A DNA stretch of 64,000 bases from contig BSBM01000592.1 in the NCBI GenBank assembly GCA_027924585.1, positions 1,488,001 through 1,552,000 on the forward strand. The letters are read 5' to 3'. Position numbers and translations under genes: made by a program. The notes under the pieces are model-generated. The model ran no database searches. It had not been told where the DNA came from and saw nothing but the letters and a program-made list of their open reading frames with translations. Within the stretch, counting starts at the first letter, position 1. Every line of letters starts with the position of its first letter. Below are positions 17,156-30,447 of the stretch, in pieces. This DNA comes from Larix kaempferi. Lineage: Eukaryota; Streptophyta; Pinopsida; Pinales; Pinaceae.

Positions 17156-18959
17156 CTAAACAAGTTCAATGCCTCGTGGCTATTTAGCATTCGATAGGTC
17201 AAAGGTGTTTCATCTAGTAAATGTAAACTAGACCTGTGTGTAACCATAGTTGACAGATTTTATAGCAGCAAAAGCAGTAAATGAGCATAATAATGCAGCT
17301 AATATCCCTCACCAATAATTACTATCAACCATAAAAGATCACACAAATGTCAAATTAATTTAACTTCAAATGTCACTGTCATAACTGTGTGTAAATAAAG
17401 TATAACAACAGGATCCTTCACCAAAAATGTATTAAAATTAGACCTTATAATTACTAACTTGTTAATAAAAATTTATGTTTTCTGTGTATGTGGATAGGGG
17501 CAGCGAAGATGATACACAGGGTCTGCAAAATGCAGAACTGTGTTAGGGTGAAGAAGAGGCTCGGATGGGGCAACAAAGGGGAAGGAAAGGGCAGCGTGGA
17601 AGAGGAGAAGTGAAGGGGGGAAGGTGGTAGGGAAGGAAGGGAGTTGGAGAGTAGTTTAGGAACCTCTGTAGCTAGGGTAATAAACTCAGAAAATTAGGGT
17701 TTGAAATTTAGGTTTTTTGTAAGTTAAAAATGACTTAAAAATTATCAAAATATAAGCTAACATAATATGTACAAAATCACAAAAAATAGGGTTTTTTAGG
17801 ATTTTTGAGAATTTTAAAGTTTTAGGGCTTTCTACAATTTCTCCCTAGGGTTTCTAGGGACAAAAAGGGCAGGCCGAATTTATAGGAGGAAGGGCCGAAA
17901 ATTTTTAATTTTTTGATTTTTTGATTTTTAGGGTTTTTTTATGAATTTTTGATATTTTTAATTTTTTAGGGCTTCCTAAAATTTCTCCCTAGGGTTTTTT
18001 AGGGCTAAAGGAGGCAGGGCGAAATTGTAGGAGAGAGGGCCGAAACTTTAGGAAGGCAAAAAAATCGAAAAAATGAAAATTTTGATTTTTAGGGTTTTTG
18101 TCATAAAATTGCAGACCTAAATCTTACCTTAATTCTACCATGAAAATGCAGATTTACACATGCAAATGCAAAATTTAATCCTAAAGAATAATTACAAATG
18201 TACAAACTCAGAAAATTAGGTTAAAAGAGTGGATGGGCAACTTATGGTTTCAATAGAAAATTATTTATCCAACCCTAGGGCATCAATGAGAGGAGTTACC
18301 CTCCTTGAGATGGTTCTTAGCAAGCTTGGCAACTAAGGTTAACCTCAACAATCTTTGAGATTCGTTGAGGAGATTGAGCGTAGCAAAACTTGAAGACCTG
18401 AAGCTCAAGCTTGAATGCAAGGGTGATCAAAGATAAAAATGAAGTGCTAATCAAGACAAAATGAAGCAACAATGGCTTCTATTCAACCCTATCAAGCATC
18501 ACTTTCATACAAATTGACTAAGAGACATCAAACCAAAAGTATAGATACCTCCAAGTGCATATGTTAAGCAAACAACTCTAGCCTCACCTTAGCAATGCCA
18601 TGAACAAAAGTAAAACTTCCAAGAAAATGCTTCAAACTTGCAAAATAACCTTCATCAAGGAGTGCGCATCCCTTCAAAGAGCCCTAGTTAGGGAAAATAA
18701 CAGACATAATGAAATTATCCCAAGAGTTGATGTCTAAAACTGAAGTGAGGAGATTGTATTTATATGATCTCACACTCACTTTTACAAAAAATAAGGTCAA
18801 TTTAATATTAAAAATGTCAACTTAAAATTAGAACAAAAATAATATAAAATAATGATAAGAGTGGGTAAATTGGGGTATTTTCCCCATATTTGACCTAAAC
18901 ATGAGCAAAATGGCTGAACAAGGCCATATTTGACCAAACTGAAAGCCAAACTGCGTAGG
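17156..18959. other. Unassigned region with repeated TTTAGGG-rich blocks
   Basis: AT-rich. Two similar blocks at about 17800-17915 and 17945-18060 share AGGGCTT, AATTTCTCCCTAGGGTTT, GGGCAGG and GGGCCGAAA in that order. Despite TTTAGGG-like words this is not a telomere repeat. From 18240 to 18950 it resembles non-coding transposon sequence but I cannot assign it. Confidence 0.45.
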
Positions 18960-19945
18960 GGGGGTTGTCATGCCCCAACTAACCCTAACAATGATGAATA
19001 ACCCTCAACGCCACCCCCTTATCAAGCATTACAGTCTATCCAGGAAGATGACGTCATCCTTTGAAGGAAGGCCTAGAGAGAGGGCGCTGGAGGTGCTTTG
19101 AGGGATAAGTAAATGCCTCAGTGCTGAAGAACCTACCGTTGGAGTGATAAAACAAAGTCGGGGGTCATGTGACCCAGTGACCCACCCTTGGAAGCCCCGA
19201 ACACCAACCTTGGGGTTTCAAACCCATTTATGAGGCAGTCAACGATGCCACTAAGCCATAGTACTTCCAAAGGAGAAACCAGAGGGTCTGGCCATGCCCC
19301 TACCTCAGAATAAGTTGGCTAAACACCCCTCCTAGTCAGAAAAAAGACACCCTCTCCCTGGCGCACGAGGCAGGTACGCTAGTGCTGGTACCATCGTAAC
19401 TCTGGCTCCAACTGCGGGACGAGTACTCCTCCTGAGGTTGCTTGAGAATCCAATAATCATCTGGGTACCTGTAGACCTACACACATATCAAATAACCAAG
19501 GACATCAAAATACCCAGAGGCAGACACTTCCATCCTGCCTTGCTCATCAAATTGGACTAAATAAATGCATAACAAGCGACTAACCTATGTCAATATGAAG
19601 AACGTCAAATGCAATGCATGGCTAACGGTATATGCCTAACTAATCCTATCTATGCTAAAGATAAGAAGCAGAAAGGACTAGGTAAAATCATACCACCAGT
19701 GTAACCACTTGAGTAAGCCATTCATACATGTTGCTTTACCTTTGTCTTTAGATAGAACCCATGATAAAACCTGATTGATGACGAAGCAAATAAGTACCAA
19801 GGTCTCCATCATGATATGAAACGAGGTTTGGGTGGCTACAGGGACCTGGGCGCTGAAATACTGCCGCCATGGCGAAAAATCTCTTTTACAAGCCCCATTT
19901 ATCCAAGCTTCCACCGAACTAATGTATGAACCATCTCGATGATAC
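18960..19945 (-). mobile_element. Partial second copy of the 13.8-kb element's internal region
   Basis: Matches 14165-15180 in the same orientation, including the end of the unknown ORF (frame 19678-19914 with VATQTSFHIMMETLV). It stops abruptly at GATGATACC where an inverted LTR copy begins at 19955. The frame near the stop codon differs, so the ORF would run 15 or so residues further. Confidence 0.75.
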
Positions 19946-19954
19946 CTTGACTAT

Positions 19955-20561
19955 TGTTAGTAACAATTATACATACCTAATACAAGGTTTTGTGACACCA
20001 AGTATTTGCATATTGGGAATTGCTTGCTTTACTCTTCTACTGACCCCCCTTGTTAATAATACATTCTTGCATAACTATTGGTGAATGATCTTTTACATTT
20101 CATTCGTTGGTAGTCATAATTGGTTATGAATTGTCATCCTATGGGCTTATATATGATTAATGAATGACCTTGACAACTACCACTAAATGCATCTTTGGTT
20201 AGTGGTTGGATTGGTTTGCAATATAGTCTTTTGATCCAATATTGATTATCATGTAATACATGTGTACATGTTTATACATTTCATTGAATGATCTAAGTGG
20301 ATTATTGATTTTGGTCATATCTTTTGCACTCAGTGGCATTGATCATAATATTATTGACTCTATTTAGGCATTGGTTTAACTACAAGGTTGCATAGAATAT
20401 AGTTGGTTGGTTTTTCTAGTGTCTTTACAGGGTTCCATAAGGATACTTTTCCTTGGAGGTTTCGACTTTCGAAGAAGTTAGAACGGTGACCGAGGTGACA
20501 TTGGGTCACTATTCTTATTAGTGCTTACTGGGAATTAGCCCTGCTAATTTGTCCGGTAACA
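19955..20561 (+). repeat. LTR copy of the 13.8-kb family in inverted orientation
   Basis: Reverse-complemented, it starts TGTTACCGGACAAATTAG and runs through GGGCTAATTCCCAGTAAG and GATCAAAAGACTATATTGC, matching 16764-17155. It ends TTGTTACTAACA. TGTTA...TAACA termini give about 607 bp. It lies opposite to the element at 13817 and to the internal copy directly left of it. It may be a solo LTR inserted there or the edge of an inversion. No target-site duplication is visible. Confidence 0.7.
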
Positions 20562-22841
20562 AGGTGTTAATTGTTTTGTCTTAAATTTTTTACACATCAA
20601 GAAAAAATTTACACAAGAAATGGATCCCTCTTAGTACTTAATATATCCGGGTTGAATATAGATTTATGCTGGTCTATAAAAAATCAATGAATCTGAAGTT
20701 ATAGTCATGTTTTTGTTAGTACTCACTTCCTTCTACGATGGCACAGAGTTGAGTTTTCAAATTTTAATTTTTCACTCCAGGATTTTGGTAGTGTTTCTTC
20801 TATGATGGCTCAGTGTTTTCATTTTCATTTTTAAGCTTACCTTTTATGAGAGTATGTGTTGATTTTAGTTGGGGAGAAACAATTTCACCAATATAAGTTT
20901 CTAACTTTGTAAGTTTCCATTCGTTGACATAGTTTCTCATGAAGCATATAGACTATATTTACATAGGGTTGGCATCTTGAGAATATATATAGCTTAAACT
21001 TGACCAAATAGATTTCCCTTACAAAATTGGGTGCTTACCCACTCTTTAAGATAGCAATGAATAGATTGAGCTCATGTAAAGTGAGATCAATGATCATCTA
21101 ATCAATATGAATCTCATGCACTAAATATGAATCCAATTCAAGACCATGTGTTAGACAACAAATTTTTCTTTCAACATAAAATGACATTGAATCATTAATC
21201 ATTCATTTGAAGAAGATGAAAGTACTTCTTGTTATATTATAATTGTGGCTAATTGATCAATATGAATCTCATGCACTAAATATGAATCCAATTCAAGACC
21301 ATGTGTTATGTGTTAGACAACAAATTTTTCTTTCAACATAAAATGACATTGAATCATTAATCGACATTGAATCATTAATCATTCATTTGAAGAAGATGGA
21401 AGTACTTCTTGTTATATTATAATTGTGGCTAAAGTAGTTGAAATGATGCACATAGCTATAATTTGTTCAACATTTATGCTAAGTTGACCTAAATGGCAAC
21501 CGATGAAATATTGCGATTTAAGTTAATATCAATGACACGAGGATAACCATTGTCTATATATACAGTAATGTTGCTGTTTATGTATGTGCAACATTATTAT
21601 CCTTTTGAGTTTTAATGGGAAATAGAGGGTTAACTATTCACTTGTTTACGTTGCTGTTTATGTTTATAGCTTTGTTGCATAAAACTCTTAAACTGTCCAT
21701 GTGCCAGCATTGGAAACTTGTAGAAACTCGGAAACATTTTGGAAACATTCAAGTGCTCATGAAGGATGTGGGACTCGTAGGAAATCTAAAAACCCTAATA
21801 TATGGAAAATGAAGAAAATTTAACCTCTAATTCATTTCTAAACCTACCTACAAATTAACTTATCATTCTTGTTTGGTTACAAGATAATGTGTTGCGTACC
21901 CATTTTCTTGCTTCCAGGCGTTCTCATATCCAAAACCTGTACACATTTCTATGTTTCGTGCAACTTAAGTTTATGGATGTGGCATGCAATGCATGGATGG
22001 CATCCAGCTCATCTCAAAGGTGGATTTTAAACTAGAGACGTAGAGGTACAATGAAATCGTCACCCAATGTTTGTCAATTTTTCGACATCACAGAAGGTTC
22101 AGATCAGGTTAGTCACCCAACGCAGAATGCCACTCTATCTGAAACCCGGAGAAAACACAAAGCAGCTGGTCCCTACTTGCAATTGAATCCTAGATAAAAT
22201 GCAATGCAAAGGGAGATTGGCCCCTACTTGTCCTGCTCATATCTGAATTGGAGCAAGCAACATTTGGAGTATTTCTTAGAGCTTACCGTGGGAGCAAGAA
22301 TTGACAAGAACGAGGTATGTACCAAAACTTTGAACATGCCTTGGAACTTGTTCACTGGCTATATCACTGTCCCATCACTGGTCACTTTCCCAACGGCTGT
22401 ATCACTTTTTCCTTTCTTATAGTTAATGGAAACGATGCTTCCTCCATAGAAATATTCACAGTGGGAATGCCTTTATAGGTAGGTGGCACACTACCCTATT
22501 GTAGTTTTATTCCTAACCATTACAACAGTGAACACTCGTGAACTCGATCGAAATCCAGAAACTCATTTTACAAGCCCTCTAGAAAAATTTCCCCAGCCCA
22601 AGTTAAAAGCTTACCAATGATCAAGGAGACAAACAGCCTAGAGCTCACTGTTCTGGAACTAAATAACTTAAAAGCATTGCACCACGTCTTTGCAAGAAGC
22701 ATTTCAATCCAAAGGGAAGTGGATCAGTGGAAAATGAACTGATGCGTGGTGGGAATAAGTAGCCCTATGAAAGCATGGACAACTGTGAGTGGAACCGTGA
22801 AAGAGAGGGTGAATTAAGTGAGTAAATATTTTATACCATGA
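20562..22841. other. Unassigned AT-rich region
   Basis: No recognisable gene. It holds a 155-bp tandem duplication (listed separately). Frames such as 21615-21812 and 22204-22422 lack motifs and look fortuitous. Confidence 0.45.
21101..21432. repeat. 155-bp tandem duplication with nested small duplications
   Basis: ATCAATATGAATCTCATGCA begins at 21101 and 21256. The second copy contains two further small repeats (GTGTTAT before GTGTTAG, and GACATTGAATCATTAATC twice). Otherwise the copies are nearly identical. Confidence 0.88.
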
Positions 22842-22917
22842 CCAAGTTGGGAGGTTTAATGTGATCAATGGAGATATACCCAAGCTGGGAGGTTTAATGT
22901 GATCAATGGAGATATAC
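22842..22917. repeat. 38-bp tandem duplication
   Basis: GGGAGGTTTAATGTGATCAA with flanking CCAAG(T/C)T and GGAGATATACC occurs twice at a 38-bp period, with one difference. Confidence 0.88.
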
Positions 22918-25900
22918 CAGCTATTTCTTTTTTTAAATTTAAACTCAAGAAATTTGATCTCTCTTGATTGATAGATCGAGTTTAAGTTTTAAAGGAACAA
23001 ACGTTACATCTTGCTCATACATGGCGGCTTTGTTTTATTTTTAAAATTCTGACATATAAGTGTTTTTATTGTAAATCATAAATTTTGACAAATATGGGTG
23101 ATAAAAAAATTAAGATTTCTAATTACATAGTGTTTTTTAATAATATAATATAATATAATTTATTTTTAAATAAAAAATATTAATATCACTAAATTGTAAA
23201 AATTACATGCTTCCACTTGCTTAATTTGCCATTTCAAAGTTTTATTATAAAAGCCCAATTTCATTGAATTTGCCATTTCTAGGTTTAGTGTCAAGATCCA
23301 ATTTCAATAGTATGGAAAATGTAATATGTAATGTAAAAAGTGAATATAATGACAAAGTTTTGTAAAGACTCAATTTCATTTAATTATTCATTTCTAAGTT
23401 TAGTGTAAAGATCCAATTTAAGTAGTATATAAAATGTAATGTAAAAGATAAATGTACCACTTTACACTAAACTTTTTAGGATATTAGCATTAAATTACAA
23501 TGTACAATGACACCTCCGTGTATCCTTACTAGACTCAACACAATTGATACCCCAAATTATTTCACTGATCTCAAAACTACTTCTCATTGTCTATTAAATT
23601 TAACGATAAATTATGTAGAGGTAGTGAGGGTGGCACTGCTTTTGGAAGAGACACCCCCTTTTCTTTGGATTGCACTCATATATTGCAATTGTAGCAGATC
23701 TATTCTACATAGTGAGCTCAAAATTGTCTCCAACAACTCAACGATTTTCTCTTAGATAGTTCCGTGAACAAAATGATAGTGCAACAATAAATGCATCAAC
23801 TTTAGTTCACCAAGCAACGATCTATTTATGAATATAGAAATAGAGGCCATGTGAATGGTGGATGGAGGTTGACCTTAGAGAAGAAGGAATTTGGGTACAT
23901 TATAATTATGCTACCACCTGTACAGTTGGTCCCTCCTTACACCATGTCGTGTACCTCATGGAACATGTTTATCAACGTCCCTCCCACCTTTTCACATATC
24001 GTTCAATATTAGAAGCATGAAAGATATCACAAACCATATATGTAAATACATGGTATATGAACCTAGGGTATTGAAGCAACACACAAATTTTTGGAAAATA
24101 ACACTATTAGTCATCACTTCTTTTGGGACATATTTGGGCGTCTTTGTTGCAAGAAGAAAATTTCTTGGTAACCTTATCATGCTCTATTTTAAAAACTGTA
24201 CAATAATACATGCCGCTCTAGATTCGAAAAAACTCGTGACTTTTAACCTCACATGCAATATGTTGTTCGATGCATTGGTTTCATTCCACATTTAAGAAAA
24301 TAATAACACATAATGTACAGATATACGATGTCATTATAATTAGGATTCAAGTAATTTATATTCATGGATTAGTGTCACATTCAAACTATTTATACGGAGG
24401 AGTCAACATATTCACATTCCTAAATATTCATTACATTTTAGCTAACTAGCAAATAGGGAACCTAACAACGACTCTTGAAAAAGTGGGATGTTCTCCATTG
24501 ATGACAATTATATATATACTGTGTATATAAAGCACAACTTTTTATTCACTTTCTATCCAACTAAAAAGTGATAGTTAATCTCCTTTTTTTATAGATGCAA
24601 GTTAAATAAATTATTATACCATATCATTCATAGTGACATCCAAGCATTCTTATCGTGCATCTATCTCCTTGCTCAGTTATATGGTATAAAAAGGAGAAAA
24701 ATCTATAGTTTGTCTTCAATTTTGTTCAATAAACATTAATGAACAAAATCATATGTAAAGCACATTATTCATGAACCCATTATTTTGCTTCGCCATAATA
24801 TGCTCGAGAGTATAGATACAAATTCTAGCTTTATTTGTACAAGCATCTTTGTTACATGATTTGATAATGATCACTAATTCATTGTTAAATAGTCCTAATT
24901 TGAACCCCTATCAATCAACTCAAAGAAACACATTGAAATAAGACACTTGTTCATTGACAAACATCAACCAATTGATCAATCTCTTGATCTATCTCCAATG
25001 CATCTTCATACATACTTTGCAACATCAAAGTAGATACAAGAATGATCTCTAATATTCTCACAATGCACATCATTCCCTTTGTGAATGCCATTAAATATTC
25101 AAGCTAATGAATTAATCGATGAGTGAGCCAATTAGTTGTATGCAATTTGTGTTTTGATATGAACACATTTTAAATCTCATGAGTCTCATACTCTTTGGAA
25201 ATTAGAGAGCACTCTATGCAGATCACATGATCCCCTAGACAATGTCGAAGATTTAATCCCTCTACTTCTATTTCATGTCGTTTCCACCACCCCACTCATT
25301 GGTATCGCCTCTGCTCCTATTGCATGTGCTACAATGAAGTTGCTAACCACCATTAATTTTTCTTCTATATCTACATAGTCTACATGGTCAATCAATGTCA
25401 ATTAAAATATGAAAGTAGAGCTAAGTTCTTCACTATAAAATAATTTCGTCATTATGTGTGTGGCATAATATTTACATTAAGTAAACGAGCTTGCAACACC
25501 TTCCTTCCTTGAGTGCTTACACTCGAATCAACAATAATAATTGCCATAAACACAATGGACAACCTCTCTCCATTGCTATGCAAGATACTTGCAATTGCAT
25601 TTACTCTCCAATATTCTAAACGAATAAATTCATAGTGGTTTTGACAAACTTAATACTCTTTGTTACCACCCAAACCCTCACTTCTTGTGATAAAGTCCTA
25701 TAGCACAAGAAAGACCTTGGATGAACTAAGAGGGGCTGGCCACTATCACAACAATATCTCCCTCTCTCACTTAAGACCGTCTCTCCTTTGATGCAAGGGG
25801 GGGTATCCCTAGAATATGATTACTAAAGATATGCTTTATAGGCTCAAGATATAATGGAAAAGTAGCTTTAGAAAAAAAAAATGGTGATGTAGATTTTTAT

Positions 25901-26784
25901 AAAGTGATGGGTGGACCAAGATTAGTGCCAATCCATTGGGAAAGTGGACTCAAAGGATAAAACTAGGAGCACTATTTTCTTATGTGATAAGAGAATGGAA
26001 CTAGAATGAACAAGATACATTAATTCTATCTTGTTGTCCACAATACGAAAAGTTGATTCGAGGAACCTTAATCAAGGAATACCTCCAACATGCAAGAGGG
26101 TGTATTAGCCAATAGACAATGTAAATTTGCATCCAACCCTTAATTAGGAATAAAGATACATATTGACATTTCCAGCAATAGACATAAATATATTCAAGAG
26201 GTTTATTATCTACAATTAAGCTCTTCTAAAGAAAGGAACAATGTGGCTTGGATTTAGCACTTTGTGATAGTACATTTGATGAAAGCAATTTCTAGAATTT
26301 ATCTTGAACTTAAATTCCAAAACATTACGCCTCATAAGAAAAGCTTTCACTTTCATTGGTATCATCAAGATATTCAACTAAGCTCCAAGGGGAATCTCCC
26401 AAAATCCAACCATAATAAAAAATGGAGAGAACAAATTCTTATATAGATTAAGCTCAATCTCTTGTACAATCAAATAGTATTAAGTGGAATCTAGATTTAC
26501 TCTCTTCTCCAAGTTATAACAATAAAATATAGCTAGATCCGTGTTATTCTCCAAGGTAAATACTAAAATAAAGCATCAATGGGCTCTCCAAAACAAAATT
26601 CCCTTAGACAAATAAAATAATGAGATAATGATGAGTGGGGTGCCACATCTCTCTTCCTTCTGTAAAACGACCTTCAAGATGATCTTCCAAATAAAATATT
26701 AATAAATTCCAAGTCAAAGTATGGGGGCGCTCTCCAAGTGAAGAAGTTATTCCTGTTTGAGAATGTGGATTGGTCATACTGCTA
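22918..26784. other. Unassigned AT-rich region
   Basis: No gene recognised. Around 23229-23455 three degenerate blocks share CATTTCTAAGTTTAGTGTAAAG and CCAATTT...AAAATGTAATGTAAAA. Open frames at 23507-23755, 24017-24295 and 26264-26446 show no known motif and are probably chance. Confidence 0.45.
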
Positions 26785-27728
26785 AGGTAATTGATTGTGG
26801 ACTAGGTTTGGTAATTGTATGAATAGAGGGTAAAGCCTTTGTGGATGCAAATGACACCAAGAGGGAGGACTTGTTTGGTGGGATGAAATTGTGAGTATGG
26901 GAATCCGAGCGCTTCTCTGCAACAATTGAAGGTGATGGATAACGATAATCATTAAATTGTGGAAGAGTTGTGGAGTTATGTGACCAACATGTGCTCAATG
27001 GTAGCTCAAGGAATTCAATGACAAATGGAGGTGTTATAGGCAAGTCTGGGTATCTTCGCACAATTGAAGGGGATGCTTATTTCTTTTTCTTCCAAAATTG
27101 GCTTAGACCTACTAGGGGAGAAATGAGTTTTCCCTTAGCTTTATATTTGGTTATTATGATCTTAACTCTGGGTTCTCAACACATGAACCTGGCTCTCTAG
27201 TGGAGTCTACTTGGGGGGTGGAGTCGCTAGTCAGAGACTACTTATCAAGCTTCCTTTTGGGCATAAGGCTCTCTGATCTTGAGCTTTGAGAAACAACTTA
27301 AAACTTCTAGCAGTATGACCTTCTGACACAACATGAAGTGCTTCTTGGACATTAGGTAAAAATAAATACTGCTTTCTTATGACCCTCTTCTTCTCTGGCC
27401 TAGAAAGGGTACTGGTTGCGATTCTTTAATCATAACATATCATCCCCAACAACAATACTAGATTGCACTGTTGTCCCTTAGGTTGTACCTCCACTGAGTT
27501 AACATCTTTTTACTCTTTCAGACCATGTATGGATTTGGAAAAAATATAATAGGAGGCTTCAATGAAGTTACAATGCCATGAAGGGTTGTGTATTCTGCAC
27601 CATTTTTGCACCACTTTAGGTTATTGAGATAGTCCTCATACCAAGGGAGGGAACCCCAAAAGTAAAGGTAGTAAACCCTAGTTTGTCACACTAGGTCCTT
27701 GAAGGTATACTTTGAATATTTGAATGGA
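26785..27728 (-). mobile_element. Left arm of a head-to-head repeat (gag-like element, minus)
   Basis: Reverse-complemented, this stretch matches 29697-30447 joined to 31727-31915 on the + strand, with scattered substitutions and indels. Examples are CATTTGCATCCACAAAG and GGTGTTA(T/C)AGGCAAGT. The minus-strand frame 26774-27061 is proline- and serine-rich (PLSTCWSHNSTTLPQF). It is a truncated copy lacking the gag core seen in the right arm. Confidence 0.75.
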
Positions 27729-29130
27729 TTTACATGCCGAGATAGATGCATGTAATATGAGAATCAAATTAGATGAAACCAATGTCCAAATTGATTCTTT
27801 CAAGGTAAAGCTAGTTGAGGCAAAGAGAAGAGTGGAGTTATCGCTTCCCACTAGTCGGCCCATTGAGCAAGATGAGGAAATCTCAAACTTGTGACATAGA
27901 TTGGAGTAGAAGGACAAATAACGATTTGAATGGAATACCAAGGCATTTGAGAATTTGATGAAAACTACTAAGTTGTAAGATCTCATAGAAAAGAGGAATG
28001 AAAGACTTAAGACTCAAGGGGAGAACCTAATCAATGTGGAGAAAAAAAATCATGAACTTAATAAAACCATATCCCAACTTAAGGAACAAGTAGATGACCG
28101 GAAAGCGAGGCATTAAGAGACTTTAACTAAATCCAAAATGGTTAAGAGGATATCATCAATCAAACATTTCATCTGGACATAGGTGATAAATGATTTTCCT
28201 AAGATTAGAGCACATCTTCATTACTTCTCGGGATTCTACTTGGTTTTTATGAATGCAAATGCATATATGGAAAAGAATCAAGAAGCCATACGTGATAGGT
28301 ATGAAATAGCCAACATAGCAAGAACAATAGTGAGCACATTGTCCCCGAAGCAACTAGAGTCACTCAAAATATATGATAGGACAATATCTCATATGGAGAT
28401 AGACAATTGCATGAGTAAGTTCACTTCCCTGGGGATTCTCAAAGAAAAAGTAAAAGGAGTAGTATCCTTGATTAATCCTTTCTTTAAAACAATGAATAAA
28501 ATGGTGGCAAATGGAATTCCAAACCCTTGCAATGATGATTAACAGTTCTACACAGAGAAATCTTATGATCAAATCATCTAAAAAGCAATGCCTAGTCTCA
28601 TTGCAGTCACTAAAAAAGAAACCCCACCCATAAAAATGAGATGTTAAATGAGTTGCATCCCACAATTGAGACTGCTTCCCTGTTAAGGAACTTGATTAAA
28701 GCCATGGGAGAAGTAAATTATACTCCCAAATATGAATTACACAAATCTTTCATAATTTTTAAAAGCGGGAAAAGCTTGACTTCACAAGGTTGGAAGAACA
28801 TGTAGGTTTTAAGGGATTATGTGCTAAAAATACAACAAAAAAAATCAACATAGAAATAATGGGGATCTCAACAATTAATATAGAAAACAAGGGAATATTC
28901 TCAGCATTCCCAAAGAGATATGCAAGGAAAATTTAAAAAGAAATAAAATGATAAGAGGTTTGGAAAACTCAAGCACGCCGCAGAGATTATTTCCATTCTT
29001 TGAAAGATATGTTATGCTATCCCAACAGAGGCCTTAGCAAAGAAGCATCGTCAACATCTGGATTTGGAGGATATCTAAGCACAACAAAAAGGTATAGCAA
29101 AGGAGGTTCATTAGTTTCTCATAAGAAAAG
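27724..29130 (+). pseudogene. Decayed coiled-coil ORF between the arms
   Basis: One frame with several stops starts MDLHAEIDACNMRIKLDETN and continues with charged heptad-like sequence (ENLINVEKKNHELNKTISQL). A second clean part at 28183-28542 reads YMEKNQEAIRDRYEIANIAR and then KVKGVVSLINPFFKTMNKMV, and a third, frame-shifted, reads LNELHPTIETASLLRNLI. It looks like a protein with long helices, perhaps a retroelement ORF1 or gag. I do not recognise the family. It occupies the spacer between two inverted arms. Confidence 0.45.
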
Positions 29131-29696
29131 GTTGAAAAATTGTGTTAGGATTTACAACATTAGCTCTTTCCTTCTTCTTTCCCTCTTTCTTCCTTGTAAT
29201 GAGATCATAGAAATTATGTCATGTAGAAAAATACAATAGAACCAAGGAAGAGACTAATTAGTCCCCCTTGATGCATGTACTGTTGTATTGAAGAAAATAT
29301 AGATGCTATGAATTTAAATCTAGGACCAAAGCTGTTTGCCATTGGTATTGGAGGAAAAGTGTGTTATATTGTGTTGTGAATGTTCTTTCTAATAGAAAAA
29401 ATGTCTTTATCATGTTGCATGAATCTGTGGATTTGTATTTTTTACGCCAATATTATTTTCTATAGTTCTTGAATGCATCTTAATGGAAGAATTTCAATGC
29501 TTTATTGTTGAATGTATTTAGTGATCTATATCTTCTTTCAAGGAAATGGGTTATGATTAAGGCACCCTGGTTGTTCTTTAATCAAGGTCTGTTTCTTTGA
29601 GAGATGTTGTGCCTCATCTCTAAAATTAACACTCAAAATCATTTTCAACAGTTGAGACCTACCTCATGCACTAAAGGACTTAGTTGTAAATCCAGT
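29131..29696. other. Unassigned spacer
   Basis: AT-rich sequence between the coiled-coil remnant and the right arm. It may be untranslated or LTR sequence of the same element. Nothing specific is seen. Confidence 0.35.
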
Positions 29697-30447
29697 CAAA
29701 GATTCAAAGTATACCTTTAGGCACCTAGTGTGACATACGAGGGTTTTATGCATTTATTTTTAGGGTTCCCTCCCTTGGTATGAGGTCTGGTTCATTGAAC
29801 TAAAGTGGCGCAGAAATGGTGCTACCTGCACAACCCTCCTTGGCATTGTAACTTCATTGAAGCCTCCTCTTATATTTTGTCCAAATCCATACATGGTATG
29901 AAAGACTAAAAAACTATTAAATCAGTGGAGGTACAACCTGAGGGACAACAGGGCGATATCTTTCTATTGTTGGGGATGATATGTTAATATTAAAGAATCA
30001 TGACCAATACCATTTCTAGGTTAGACAAGAAGAGGGTCATAAGAAACCAATATTTCTTTTTACCTAATGTCCAGGAAGCACTTCATGTAGTGTCAGAAGG
30101 TCATACTGCTAGAAGTTTTTAAGTAGTTTCTCATAGCTCAAGATCAGAGATCCTTATGCCCAAAAGGAATCCCGAGAAGCAGTCTCTGACTAGAAATTCC
30201 ACCTTCCAAGTAGACTACACTAGGGAGCCATGTTCATTTGTTGAAAATCCAAAGTCAAGATTCATAATAAACAGATCTAAAGCTAATGGAAAACTTATTT
30301 ATTCCCTATTATATCCAAGCCAAGTCTGTAAGAAAAAGAAAGAAACATCCACTTCGACTGTGTGAAGATAACCACACTTGCCTGTAACACCTCCATTTGT
30401 AATTGAAGGCCTTGAGATACCATTGAGCACATATTGGTCACATAACT

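Noticed and set aside
17700-18120. TTTAGGG-like words resembling a telomere or interstitial telomeric repeat
   Set aside because: The words are irregularly spaced within two diverged blocks of about 115 bases and do not form a tandem heptamer array.
22204-24295. Open frames of 60-92 codons in AT-rich DNA
   Set aside because: No motif, no repeat homology in the window, and lengths within chance for this composition.
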